From positions 1-38,418 of the forward strand of contig JACFMS010000026.1 in assembly GCA_019455285.1 (NCBI GenBank): DNA of 38,418 bases, read 5' to 3'. Every line of letters starts with the position of its first letter. Within the stretch, counting starts at the first letter, position 1. The DNA is from Sphingomonadales bacterium (lineage in GTDB: Bacteria > Pseudomonadota > Alphaproteobacteria > Sphingomonadales > Govanellaceae). The notes under the pieces were generated by a model. The model worked only from the letters and a program-made list of their open reading frames with translations. It was not told the origin of the DNA and did no database searches. The translations under genes and the position numbers were made by a program. This document shows, piece by piece, positions 25,987 to 34,902 of this stretch.

Positions 25987-27465
25987 TTGAGAAGTAAGGA
26001 TAAATTGCCAAAGTCGCCGCCAGCGGGCGCCGCCATCGTGATTACCGGCGGCGAGACGGACGACCGCCGCAAGGCGGCGGCGGCCCTGCGTCAGGCGGGG
26101 TTTGCCCCGGTCGAAGGCGCGGCCGGCGGGCCGCTGGCCGCGACACTGAGCGGCGACGACCAGTTTCGCGAGGAGGCGCCGGTTTGGCGCGATGACGCCG
26201 CCGCGGAGGTGGCCGCGGCGACGCTGGAGCAGCCGGCGGCGCTGATCCTCTTTAACCTCGATCATTTCAAGCGGGTGCGCGCGGTGGTGGGCAGCGAGAT
26301 CGCCCGCCGCCTGCTGAAGGAGGCATTCGCCCGGGTCGAGGATTGTCTTAAAGCCCATGACGCCTCACGCGGCCGGCGCGGCAAACGCCGCGGCCAGGTG
26401 CGGCACGTGGATGGTGATGAGTTCTGCGTGCTCATGCCGCGGCTCGACCACAGCGAGGAAGCGGCGGAATTCGCCCATGCCGCCCTGGTGGCCATCGGCC
26501 GGCCTTACGAAAAGATCGCGCCGCAGGTGTTCCTCACCGGCCGCGCCGGCATCACCTTAGCGCCTCATCACAGCCGCGATGTGGATACGCTGTTTCGCAT
26601 GGTTGCCTCTATCGTGCATCACGAATCCCGGCAAGGCCGCAATACGGTGCGGGTCTACGCCCCGGGCGCGGTGGCGATCGCCGCCGAGCGTTTCGAGCTG
26701 GAGGCGGAATTATCGCGTGCGGTGCGCGCCGGCGAACTGGAAGTTCATTATCAACCCCAGCTCTGCATCGCCACCAACCGGTTGGTGGGCGCCGAGGCGT
26801 TGGTGCGCTGGCGGCGCGCCGGCATCGGCTCGGTGCCGGCCGAAGTATTTATCGCCGTTGCCGAGGATTTGGGGCTGATCGCCGAATTGGGCTCCTGGGT
26901 GCTGGGCACCGCTGCCCGGCAGATCGAGAGCTGGCGCAAGGCCGGCCTGCCGTCGGTGCGCATCGCCATCAATACCTCCGCCTATCAATTCCGCCGTCTC
27001 GATATGGTTGATGTGGTGGTTGACGCCTTGAAAAAAACTGATGTCGCGGCCGAATTTCTGATGCTCGAAGTCACCGAAAGTCTGGTGCTGTCGGAAGTGG
27101 AGCGTACGCTTGACGCTTTGCGCCGCTTGCAGGAGATGGGGATTAAGATCGCGCTGGATGACTTCGGCACCGGATATTCGTCGCTCAGTTATTTAAAAAG
27201 CTTCGCGCTGGATTGTCTGAAGATCGACCTTTCCTTCGTGCGCGGCCTGCCCCAGGATGCCGGTGATGTGGCGGTCACCGAGGCGATCATCCGTATGGCC
27301 AAGGCGCTCAATCTGGAGGTCATCGCCGAGGGTGTGGAGCGGGAAGAGCAGCGCGCCTGTCTTGCCGCGCTCGGCTGTGACTATTATCAAGGGTTTCTGA
27401 TCGCCCGGCCGATGCCGGCGGATGCCTTCGGCCAACTGCTCGGCCGCGGCTTAATGGTGGAGTAG
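25987..27465 (+). CDS. EAL-domain c-di-GMP phosphodiesterase with degenerate GGDEF domain
   Basis: The protein has 492 residues, is cytoplasmic and has no membrane segment or clear sensor. The GGDEF-like domain (about 75-225) has DGDEF (142-146) in place of GGDEF, so cyclase activity is doubtful; it may bind GTP and regulate. The EAL domain (about 238-485) keeps the catalytic set: EAL at 270-272, N in INTS, LEVTES, ALDDFGTGYSSLSYL, LKIDLSFV, IAEGVE and YYQGF. It should therefore hydrolyse c-di-GMP. An in-frame TAG two codons upstream makes TTG at 25987 the first possible start, with GGGGG before it; a second TTG at 26005 is also possible. The DsbA-like gene follows after 4 bp. Confidence 0.92.
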   Translation: MRSKDKLPKSPPAGAAIVITGGETDDRRKAAAALRQAGFAPVEGAAGGPLAATLSGDDQFREEAPVWRDDAAAEVAAATLEQPAALILFNLDHFKRVRAVVGSEIARRLLKEAFARVEDCLKAHDASRGRRGKRRGQVRHVDGDEFCVLMPRLDHSEEAAEFAHAALVAIGRPYEKIAPQVFLTGRAGITLAPHHSRDVDTLFRMVASIVHHESRQGRNTVRVYAPGAVAIAAERFELEAELSRAVRAGELEVHYQPQLCIATNRLVGAEALVRWRRAGIGSVPAEVFIAVAEDLGLIAELGSWVLGTAARQIESWRKAGLPSVRIAINTSAYQFRRLDMVDVVVDALKKTDVAAEFLMLEVTESLVLSEVERTLDALRRLQEMGIKIALDDFGTGYSSLSYLKSFALDCLKIDLSFVRGLPQDAGDVAVTEAIIRMAKALNLEVIAEGVEREEQRACLAALGCDYYQGFLIARPMPADAFGQLLGRGLMVE

Positions 27466-27469
27466 CCCG

Positions 27470-28105
27470 ATGCGGATCGATATCATTTCCGATACCGTTT
27501 GTCCCTGGTGTTATATCGGCAAGCGGCGCTTGGAGCTGGCGCTCGCCGCCCGCCCCGATATGGTGGCGGAAATCTTCTGGCATCCTTTCGAGCTGCATCC
27601 CGACATGCCCGATGACGGCGTGCCGCGCGATGATTTCTGGTTGGAGAAATTCGGCGACGAGGAACGTTCGGCGAAGGTTGTCGAAAATATTTGCACCGCC
27701 GGCGCCGAAATCGGCATTCATTTTGCTTTTGATCGCATGGCGACCATCCCCAATACCGCACGCTCCCATGCGCTGATGCGCTGGGCGGGAGAAATCGGCG
27801 AACAGACAGCGGCGGCGGAAGCGCTGTTTCGCGCCTATTTTGAGGAAGGACGCGACATCGGCGATCTTGACGTTTTGACCGACATCGCGGAAGGGTTGGG
27901 ATTGCCGGCGGAAGACGCCGAAGAGATGATTGCCAGCAATACGACGCTTTCTTCGGTGCGGCATGCCGCCGCTCAGGCCAGCGCTTTGGGCATCGAAGGC
28001 GTGCCGTGTTATATCATCGGTCAGAAATACGCACTCGTCGGCGCGCAGGATCCCGAAAAGTTTCTGGCGGCCTTCGATCGCATCGCCGCGGAAGAGGGCG
28101 AGTGA
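27470..28105 (+). CDS. FrnE-like DsbA-family oxidoreductase
   Basis: This 211-residue thioredoxin-fold protein begins MRIDIISDTVCPWCYIGK. The CPWC redox pair (Cys11, Cys14) is right at the N terminus and there is no signal peptide, so it acts in the cytoplasm. The helical insertion and the cis-proline segment GVPCYIIGQKYALVGAQ fit the FrnE subgroup of DsbA proteins. FrnE members in other bacteria are disulfide oxidoreductases linked to stress tolerance. It directly follows the EAL gene and is probably co-transcribed, but no functional link is evident. Confidence 0.88.
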   Translation: MRIDIISDTVCPWCYIGKRRLELALAARPDMVAEIFWHPFELHPDMPDDGVPRDDFWLEKFGDEERSAKVVENICTAGAEIGIHFAFDRMATIPNTARSHALMRWAGEIGEQTAAAEALFRAYFEEGRDIGDLDVLTDIAEGLGLPAEDAEEMIASNTTLSSVRHAAAQASALGIEGVPCYIIGQKYALVGAQDPEKFLAAFDRIAAEEGE

Positions 28106-28119
28106 CGGGCGGTATTCTT

Positions 28120-28233
28120 CCTTCTCCTTGAGGAGAAGGTGCGCGAGCGGTAAGCGAAGCGCGGATGAGGTGATTTATTATATTCACCTCACCCGGCCGC
28201 TGAAGCGGCCACCCTCTCCTCAAAGGAGAGGGT
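28120..28233. repeat. Dispersed palindromic intergenic repeat (CCCTCTCC...GGAGAGGG type)
   Basis: The element consists of consecutive hairpins: CCTTCTCC-TTGA-GGAGAAGG (28120-28139), a GAGGTGA/TCACCTC pair, GGCCGC-TGAA-GCGGCC (28195-28210) and ACCCTCTCCT-CAA-AGGAGAGGGT (28211-28233). It lies in the 134-bp space between the convergent DsbA-like gene and mfd and may act as a two-way terminator. No gene is present in it. Confidence 0.8.
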
Positions 28234-28239
28234 GATGAT

Positions 28240-31200
28240 TTAATTTGCCGCGGCGATTTTGCTTAAACTTTGGGCGAGCGCGAGAACGCCTTTTAGCCGT
28301 TCAGCCGGCGTCGGCCAGTGGCGCATCAGCACCAATTTGTGATCAGGCCGAAGCTTGGCCGTGCCGCGCTCGCGGCTGAGCATCTCCACCAAGCCTTGCG
28401 GATTGGCGAATTGATCCTTGCGGAAGCTGATCGTCACGCCCTTTGGTCCCGCTTCCACTTTTTCGATGCCCGCCTTGCGACACCACGCCTTGATCTCGAT
28501 CACCGATAAAAGCTGCTCCACGTCCGCCGGCAACGGACCGAAGCGATCGATGAGTTCGGCGGCGAAGGCATCGATTTCCTCGCGCGTCGTCAACTCGGCA
28601 AGCCGGCGATAAAGCGCCATGCGAACCGAAAGATCACCGACATATCCTTCCGGAATGAGCACGCTGGCGCCGATGTTGATTTGCGGCGACCAGTGGCCGT
28701 CCGCCTCGGCCATGCCGCCGGATTTCGCCTCCGCCACCGCTTCTTCCAGCATCTGCTGGTAAAGCTCCAGGCCCACTTCGTGGATGTGGCCAGATTGTTC
28801 ATCGCCCAAAAGATTGCCGGCGCCGCGAATGTCGAGATCGTGGCTCGCCAACGTGAAGCCCGCGCCCAGGGTATCTAACGTCTGCAACACCTCCAGCCGT
28901 TTTTCGGCGTTGACGGTGAGCGTGCGGTTGGGCGGCAAGGTCAGATAGGCGTAGGCGCGCAGCTTGGAGCGGCCGACGCGGCCGCGCAACTGATAAAGCT
29001 GCGCCAGGCCGAACATATCGGCGCGATGGACGATGAGCGTGTTGGCGGTGGGAATGTCGAGCCCTGATTCGACGATGGAGGTCGACAGCAGCACATCGTA
29101 TTGACCGTCGTAGAAGGCGTTCATCACCCGATCGATCTCGCCGGCGGCCATCTGGCCGTGGGCCATGGTGACCTTCACCTCGGGCACGGTGTCGCGAATG
29201 AAGGCGGCCACGTCGGAAAGATCGGCGATGCGCGGGCAGACATAAAAGCTCTGGCCGCCGCGATAGTGTTCGCGCAACAGCGCCTCGCGCACGATCAGGC
29301 TATCCATGGGCAGCACGAAGGTGCGTACCGCCAGGCGGTCCACCGGCGGCGTGGCGATGATGCTCATGCCCTTCAAGCCGGAGAGCGCCATCTGCAACGT
29401 GCGCGGAATGGGGGTCGCGGTCAGCGTCAGCACATGCACGTTGGCTTTCAGTTGCTTCAAACGCTCCTTATGGGCGACGCCGAAATGCTGTTCCTCGTCG
29501 ATGATGAGGAGCCCCAATGTTCTAAAGGTGATGTTCTTGCCGAGAAGCGCGTGGGTGCCGATGACGATATCGATCTTGCCGGTGGCCAGTTCGTCCCGCG
29601 TCTGTTTCATCTCCTTGTCGGCCACCAGCCGCGATAACTGACCGATGCGCACCGGCAAGCCGCGAAAGCGCTCACAGAAGGTTTTATAATGCTGACGAGC
29701 CAGCAGCGTCGTCGGCGCCACCACCGCCACCTGATGGCCGGACATGGCGGCGATGAAGGCGGCGCGCAACGCCACCTCGGTCTTGCCGAAGCCGACATCG
29801 CCGCAAATCAGCCGATCCATGGGCCGGCCGCTCGATAGATCGTCAAGCACGTCGGCGATGGCGCGCAACTGATCCTCGGTTTCGGCATAAGGGAAGCGGG
29901 CGCAGAACTCGTCATAAAGACCGTGCGGCGGCTCCACCACGTCGGCCTGTTTCAACTCGCGCTCGGCGGCCAGGCGAATGAGCTCGTCGGCCATTTCGCG
30001 GATGCGCTTCTTCAGCCGCGCCTTGCGGTTCTGCCAGGCGACGCCGCCGAGCTTGTCGAGCGTCACTTCCGCTTCATCGGAAGCGTAGCGGCTCAAGACC
30101 TCGATGTTTTCCACCGGCACGTAAAGCTTGTCGCCGCCATCGTAAGTGAGCCTGACGCAATCATGGGGCGCGCCCATGACTTCAATCGCCTGCAAGCCCT
30201 CGAAGCGGCCGATGCCGTGATCCACATGCACCACAAAGTCGCCGACCCCCAATGCCGACGCCTCGGTCAGGTATTGCTCGGCCCGACGCTGGCGGCGCGC
30301 TTTGCGGACCAGCCGATCGCCCAATAAATCCTGTTCGGTGATGACGGCGTGATCGGCGGCTTCAAAGCCGTGCTCCAACGCCAACACCACCAGGCCAAGC
30401 GTGTGCGGCGGCAACGCGCCAACCTCGCTCCAACGCTCAACGGCGCGGACCTCGGTCATGCCATGGTCGGCAAGCACGGCGCTCAAGCGGTCGCGCGCGC
30501 CCTCGCTGTAGGCGGCGACGATCACGCGCTTGCCGCCCTGGCGCAGCGTTTTGACGTGGGCGCGCAAAGCGTCATATACGTTGGCGGCTGGATCGTTGCG
30601 CTCGGGGGCGAAATCGTGACCCGGACGCGCCGCCAGATCCACCGCTCGCGCTTCTTCCGGTCCGTGAAAGACGGCAAACTGGCGGACGTCGCGGCAGGCG
30701 ATCACCGATCGCCACTCCTCGGCGGTCAGATAGAGCGCCTCGGGCGGCAACGGCTTATAGGGCGTAACGCCAGCCTTGGCATCGATGCCAGCCTGCTCCA
30801 GGCGGGCGCGGTAATGGTCGGCGATGGTGGCAAGCCGCTCCGCCAGCGCGTCCTCAGCCAGCGGATCAAGGGAGATAAGCGCCTGCGGGACATAGTCGAA
30901 GACGCTGGCCAGCCGTTCATGAAACAACGGCAGCCAATGCTCCATGCCGGCGTGCTTGCGGCCTTGGCTGACCGCCTCATAGAGGGGATCGGCGGTGGTG
31001 ACGGGGCCGAAGGTGGCCACATAGCCGCTGCGGAAGCGACGAATCGCCTCCGCGGTCATCGGCGCTTCGCCCGCCGGCACCAGCACGATCTCGCGCAGGT
31101 GATCGCCGCTCCGCTGGCTTAACGGATCGAAGCGGCGGATGGCGTCGATCTCGTCGCCGAACAGGTCAAGCCGCACCGGTTCGCGGCTGCCGGCGGGAAA

Positions 31201-31722
31201 GATATCGATGATGCCGCCACGAACCGCGAACTCGCCGGGCTCCATCACCGTGCCGGCGCGGCTGTAGCCATTGTCCACCAGGAAGCGCTGCAACGCTTCG
31301 GCGTCCAGGCTCGCCCGCTTCTTCAAGGTCATGGCGGTGGCGGCCATGACGCCGGGCAGCGGCACTCGCTGCGCCACGGCGTTGACGGTGGTCAGCACGA
31401 TGCGCGGCCGGGCCGATGTCGGCTCGGCGGCGAGGCGCGACAACGTGCGGGCGCGCAAAGCGGCGATGTCAGCATGCGGCGATACCCGGTCATAGGGTAG
31501 GCAGTCCCATGCCGGCAGCCGCAACAGCTCGATATCGGGCGCAAAAAAGCGCACCAGCGCGGCAAGCGCCGCCAGCCGGCCGTCGTCGCGGGCGACGTGC
31601 AGCACCGGCGCTTGCGGCCGAGAGCGGGCAAGATCAGCCAAGACCTCGGCATCGAAGCCTTCAGGCACGCCGCCGAGCGTCAGCCGCCCCGCCGCGGCGG
31701 CGATGTCGACGGTTTGCGTCAC
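28240..31722 (-). CDS. mfd: Transcription-repair coupling factor
   Basis: This 1160-residue protein removes RNA polymerase stalled at lesions and recruits UvrA. The N terminus is the UvrB-like module (about 1-350). The polymerase-interacting CarD-like domain is near 490-550 (GDFVVHVDHGIGRFEGLQAI). The RecG-like translocase has Walker A GDVGFGKTEVALRA (about 640) and DEEQHFGV (about 743), plus the TRG-type segment GAGNLLGDEQSGH. The length is normal (E. coli about 1150). The start is GTG at 31722 and overlaps the sdhE stop by 4 bp (GTGA), so the two are coupled. Confidence 0.98.
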   Translation of the reverse strand: MTQTVDIAAAAGRLTLGGVPEGFDAEVLADLARSRPQAPVLHVARDDGRLAALAALVRFFAPDIELLRLPAWDCLPYDRVSPHADIAALRARTLSRLAAEPTSARPRIVLTTVNAVAQRVPLPGVMAATAMTLKKRASLDAEALQRFLVDNGYSRAGTVMEPGEFAVRGGIIDIFPAGSREPVRLDLFGDEIDAIRRFDPLSQRSGDHLREIVLVPAGEAPMTAEAIRRFRSGYVATFGPVTTADPLYEAVSQGRKHAGMEHWLPLFHERLASVFDYVPQALISLDPLAEDALAERLATIADHYRARLEQAGIDAKAGVTPYKPLPPEALYLTAEEWRSVIACRDVRQFAVFHGPEEARAVDLAARPGHDFAPERNDPAANVYDALRAHVKTLRQGGKRVIVAAYSEGARDRLSAVLADHGMTEVRAVERWSEVGALPPHTLGLVVLALEHGFEAADHAVITEQDLLGDRLVRKARRQRRAEQYLTEASALGVGDFVVHVDHGIGRFEGLQAIEVMGAPHDCVRLTYDGGDKLYVPVENIEVLSRYASDEAEVTLDKLGGVAWQNRKARLKKRIREMADELIRLAAERELKQADVVEPPHGLYDEFCARFPYAETEDQLRAIADVLDDLSSGRPMDRLICGDVGFGKTEVALRAAFIAAMSGHQVAVVAPTTLLARQHYKTFCERFRGLPVRIGQLSRLVADKEMKQTRDELATGKIDIVIGTHALLGKNITFRTLGLLIIDEEQHFGVAHKERLKQLKANVHVLTLTATPIPRTLQMALSGLKGMSIIATPPVDRLAVRTFVLPMDSLIVREALLREHYRGGQSFYVCPRIADLSDVAAFIRDTVPEVKVTMAHGQMAAGEIDRVMNAFYDGQYDVLLSTSIVESGLDIPTANTLIVHRADMFGLAQLYQLRGRVGRSKLRAYAYLTLPPNRTLTVNAEKRLEVLQTLDTLGAGFTLASHDLDIRGAGNLLGDEQSGHIHEVGLELYQQMLEEAVAEAKSGGMAEADGHWSPQINIGASVLIPEGYVGDLSVRMALYRRLAELTTREEIDAFAAELIDRFGPLPADVEQLLSVIEIKAWCRKAGIEKVEAGPKGVTISFRKDQFANPQGLVEMLSRERGTAKLRPDHKLVLMRHWPTPAERLKGVLALAQSLSKIAAAN

Positions 31723-31991
31723 GTGGTGACGTCCACGTAATCCAGGCGTTGCAGCATCGCCATCACGTCGTGATCGAAGGCGGCTGGCACGGCACGGTTG
31801 CCAGTGATCCAGCTTACCAAATCGATATCCTGTTCGGCGATCAGGGCTTCATAGCGGTCGATCTGCTCCGCCGTCAGGGCATCAAGGTACTTATCGGCGA
31901 AGTTGCCTAAAAGGATATCTGCTTCCTTGCTGCCGCGGTGCCAGCTGCGGAAGCGCAGACGCTTGCGGCGAATGTCTAGAGGTTCAGTCAT
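31719..31991 (-). CDS. sdhE: FAD assembly factor SdhE
   Basis: The protein has 90 residues of the SdhE/YgfY (DUF339) family, which helps attach FAD covalently to the succinate dehydrogenase flavoprotein. The RSWHRGSKEADILLG segment holds the conserved RGxxE motif, and LVSWITGNRAVP is a second family block. The frame is open for 21 more codons upstream to 32054, but that part runs into a dispersed repeat. The ATG at 31991 gives the usual size, though its ribosome site is weak. sdhE-mfd divergent from recG is a common alphaproteobacterial arrangement. Confidence 0.92.
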   Translation of the reverse strand: MTEPLDIRRKRLRFRSWHRGSKEADILLGNFADKYLDALTAEQIDRYEALIAEQDIDLVSWITGNRAVPAAFDHDVMAMLQRLDYVDVTT

Positions 31992-32037
31992 CCCGGCTTG
32001 GTTCGCGCTAAGGGTTGGGCTAACGTGCCGTGCATGG

Positions 32038-32093
32038 TTCGACAAGCTTCCCATGAACGGCCTATTCCCAACCGTTCACCCTGAGCTGTCGAA
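32038..32093. repeat. Dispersed inverted repeat (TTCGACAAGCT...GCTGTCGAA type)
   Basis: The left arm at 32038-32060 (TTCGACAAGCTTCCCATGAACGG, quoted only as the arm ends TTCGACA and GAACGG) and the right arm at 32072-32093 (CCGTTC...TGTCGAA) form a long imperfect hairpin with an 11-bp loop. This is a widespread intergenic repeat in proteobacterial genomes. It lies between divergent sdhE and recG and could influence both leaders. Confidence 0.8.
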
Positions 32094-32132
32094 GGCCGAA
32101 CGATTGAGACGATAGCGTTTTTTACGGGTGGG

Positions 32133-34226
32133 GTGGCGGTGCGTCCAGAGATTTTATACCCGCTGTTCGGCTCGCTGACCGCTTTGAAGGGCATCGGCGG
32201 GCGCACCGCGGCGCACCTGGCGCGGCTGGGGCTTAGCCGGGTGGTCGATCTCCTCTGGCATCTGCCCACGGGGGTGATTGATCGCAGCTACCGGCCAAAC
32301 GTGGCGGTGGCGGCGGACGGCGCCATCGCCACCCTGACCGTGCGCATCCTGGAACACCTCCCCGCGCCGCCCGGCGGGCGACGGCCCTATCGGGTGCGCG
32401 CCAGCGATGACAGCGGCGAAATCGATCTGGTGTTCTTCTCCACCCACCGCGGCTATATCGCGGAAATGCTGCCGGTGGGCGCGACCCGGATCATCAGCGG
32501 CAAAGTGGAATACTTCCAGGGCCGGCCGCAGATGAGCCATCCCGACTACATCCTGTCGCCGGAGGCCGCCGCCAGCCTGCCGACGGTGGAGCCGGTCTAC
32601 GGCCTGACCGCGGGGTTGAGCGGGCGCGTCATGCGCCGCGCCGTGGAGGGTGCGTTGCACCACCTGCCGGCGCTGCCGGAATGGCTCGATCCGGCGCTGC
32701 TGCAGCGTCAGGGCTGGCCCGGCTGGCAGACGGCGGTCAAGGCCGCCCATGCGCCGATAAGCGAGGCCGATACCGAGCCGCTGGGCCCGGCCCGGGCGCG
32801 GCTGGCCTATGACGAGCTATTGGCCAACCAACTGGCGCTGGCGCTGGTGCGCGAGCGCATGAAGCGGCGCAAAGGCCGGGCCATCGTCGGCGCCGGCGCG
32901 CTTCGTGCCAAAGTGATGGCCGCGCTGCCCTTCGCCTTGACCGGGGCGCAAGTTCGCGCCTTGGCCGAGATCGACGCCGATATGAAGAGTGATGACGCCA
33001 TGCTGCGTCTCTTGCAGGGAGATGTTGGCAGCGGCAAGACGGTGGTGGCGCTCCTCGCCATGCTCAGCGCGGTGGAGGCGGGAGGGCAGGCGGCGATGCT
33101 GGCGCCTACCGAAATCCTCGCCCGGCAGCATTACGACACGCTCAAGCCGTTGGCGGAAGCAGCCGGGGTGCGTCTCGCGCTACTCACCGGGCGCAGCAAG
33201 GGCAAGGCGCGGGAGCTGGCGCTCGCCGCCCTGGCGGCGGGCGAGATCGACCTTCTGGTGGGCACCCATGCCCTGTTTGAGGCCGATGTGGCGTTCGCCG
33301 ATCTGGTGCTGGCGGTGATCGACGAGCAGCACCGGTTCGGCGTTCATCAGCGCTTACGCCTGGCTGGCAAGGGACAGGGTCCGGTGGACATGCTGGTGAT
33401 GACGGCTACCCCCATCCCGCGCACCCTGGCCTTGACCGCCTATGGCGACATGGACGTCTCGCGGCTTGACGAAAAGCCGTCGGGACGCGCCCCCATCGAC
33501 ACCCGCGCCGTGCCCCAGGCGCGACTCGAGGAGGTGGTGGCGGGGGTCGGGCGGGCGCTTGCAAGCGGCGCGCGGGTCTATTGGGTCTGTCCCTTGATTG
33601 AGGATTCGGCGGCCGTCGATCTGGCGGCGGCGGAGGCGCGCGCGGCGGCGCTGCGCGACGTGTTCGGCGCGGCCGTGGGGCTCATCCATGGCCGCCTGAA
33701 GGGAGCGGAAAAAGAGGCAGTGATGGCGGACTTCGTTGCCGGCAGGATCAGCATCCTGGTCGCCACCACGGTGATCGAGGTCGGCGTGGATGTGCCGCAG
33801 GCCACCGTCATGGTGATCGAGCACGCCGAGCGCTTCGGCCTGGCGCAGCTCCATCAGTTGCGGGGCCGGGTCGGGCGCGGCGTGGATAAATCCACCTGCA
33901 TTCTGCTTTATGGCTCGCCCTTGGGCGAGACGGCGCGGGCTCGGCTGAAAGTAATCCGCGAAACCGAGGACGGCTTTCGCATCGCCGAGGAGGATTTAAA
34001 GCTCAGAGGCGCGGGCGAGGTGCTCGGCACCCGGCAATCGGGGCTGCCGGAATTTCGCTTGGCCGATATCGCCGTCCACGGCGATCTTCTCGCCATGGCG
34101 CGGGATGACGCCCGGCTCATTATCGCCAAAGATCCCGAGCTGGCACAGGCGCGCGGCCAAGCCTTGCGTGTCTTGCTTTATCTGTTCGAGCGGGACGCGG
34201 CAGTCAAGACGCTGCGCTCGGGGTGA
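32133..34226 (+). CDS. recG: ATP-dependent DNA helicase RecG
   Basis: This 697-residue helicase remodels stalled replication forks and Holliday junctions. The N-terminal wedge/OB region (LKGIGGRTAAHLARLGLSRVVDLL, then PYRVRASDDSGEIDLVFF) precedes Walker A GDVGSGKTVVALLA (about 297-310), DEQHRFGVHQRL (DExH at 397) and motif VI QLRGRVGRG. The TRG segment GAGEVLGTRQSGLPEFRLAD is near the C terminus. The start is GTG at 32133, with another GTG two codons later; no ATG fits. The last 23 bp overlap the convergent DUF502 gene. Confidence 0.97.
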   Translation: MAVRPEILYPLFGSLTALKGIGGRTAAHLARLGLSRVVDLLWHLPTGVIDRSYRPNVAVAADGAIATLTVRILEHLPAPPGGRRPYRVRASDDSGEIDLVFFSTHRGYIAEMLPVGATRIISGKVEYFQGRPQMSHPDYILSPEAAASLPTVEPVYGLTAGLSGRVMRRAVEGALHHLPALPEWLDPALLQRQGWPGWQTAVKAAHAPISEADTEPLGPARARLAYDELLANQLALALVRERMKRRKGRAIVGAGALRAKVMAALPFALTGAQVRALAEIDADMKSDDAMLRLLQGDVGSGKTVVALLAMLSAVEAGGQAAMLAPTEILARQHYDTLKPLAEAAGVRLALLTGRSKGKARELALAALAAGEIDLLVGTHALFEADVAFADLVLAVIDEQHRFGVHQRLRLAGKGQGPVDMLVMTATPIPRTLALTAYGDMDVSRLDEKPSGRAPIDTRAVPQARLEEVVAGVGRALASGARVYWVCPLIEDSAAVDLAAAEARAAALRDVFGAAVGLIHGRLKGAEKEAVMADFVAGRISILVATTVIEVGVDVPQATVMVIEHAERFGLAQLHQLRGRVGRGVDKSTCILLYGSPLGETARARLKVIRETEDGFRIAEEDLKLRGAGEVLGTRQSGLPEFRLADIAVHGDLLAMARDDARLIIAKDPELAQARGQALRVLLYLFERDAAVKTLRSG

Positions 34227-34899
34227 CCGGCGGCGGGATCGGCACACCCTTCGGCGGCCGGCGCGGCGGCACGACGAGGCCGGCGGAGATGATGTATTTC
34301 ATGCCGTCATCCACCGTCATATTGAGATAGATGAGGTCTTTTTTCGGCACAAACAGCAGAAAGCCCGAGGTGGGATTGGGCGTTGTCGGCAGGAACACGT
34401 TGACCACATCCTCTATGGTGCGATCTTGAATTTCCCCCTTGGTTTCACTGGTGACGAAGGCGATGGCCCAGATGTCTTTGCGTGGGTATTCCACCAGCAC
34501 CACATCCTTGAAGGAGCCGGAGTTGGTTGACACCACCGTCTCGAAGATTTGCTTTAAGGTGCTGTAAATGGAGCGGATGATCGGCATGCGATCGAGGAGG
34601 GATTCGCCAAAGGACAGCAGCGCGCGGCCGAAGAAGTTGGCAGTCAGCGCGCCCAAGAGCATCAAAAACACGACGACGATAACGACGCCTAATCCCGGTA
34701 AGCCAAAGGGCAGGTAGGATTCCGGATTATAGCGTTCGGGAATGAGTGGCGTTACCATGCCGTCGATGGAATTAATGAACGCCACCGCAAGATAAATGGT
34801 AATGCCGATGGGAGCGGCCACCACCAGGCCGGTGAGGAAATAATTTCTCAGGCGATGCAGCAGGCTTTTATGTTTATGAGCGTTCTTAGAAGTAGGCAT
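34204..34899 (-). CDS. DUF502 family inner-membrane protein
   Basis: The protein has 231 residues. Two transmembrane helices (about 19-42, YFLTGLVVAAPIGITIYLAVAF, shown only as a segment; and about 68-92, GLGVVIVVVFLMLLGALTANF) are followed by a soluble domain with the family blocks RMPIIRSIYSTLKQIFETV, VVLVEYPRKDIWAIAFVT, VFLPTTPNPTSGFLLFVP and a Pro-rich tail. DUF502 proteins are widespread in bacteria and in plant Golgi-associated COV proteins; the bacterial function is not established. It ends a minus-strand run behind the nucleotidyltransferase (3-bp gap). Confidence 0.9.
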   Translation of the reverse strand: MPTSKNAHKHKSLLHRLRNYFLTGLVVAAPIGITIYLAVAFINSIDGMVTPLIPERYNPESYLPFGLPGLGVVIVVVFLMLLGALTANFFGRALLSFGESLLDRMPIIRSIYSTLKQIFETVVSTNSGSFKDVVLVEYPRKDIWAIAFVTSETKGEIQDRTIEDVVNVFLPTTPNPTSGFLLFVPKKDLIYLNMTVDDGMKYIISAGLVVPPRRPPKGVPIPPPVTPSAAS

Positions 34900-34902
34900 G
34901 AC

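Noticed and set aside
26005-26007. An alternative TTG start for the EAL protein
   Set aside because: AAGGA sits only 4 nt before it. TTG at 25987 has an equally good site and gives the longer frame, so the choice is not settled; the first was kept.
31992-32054. A longer SdhE start
   Set aside because: The extension is translated from a dispersed repeat and would exceed the family's usual length of about 90 residues.
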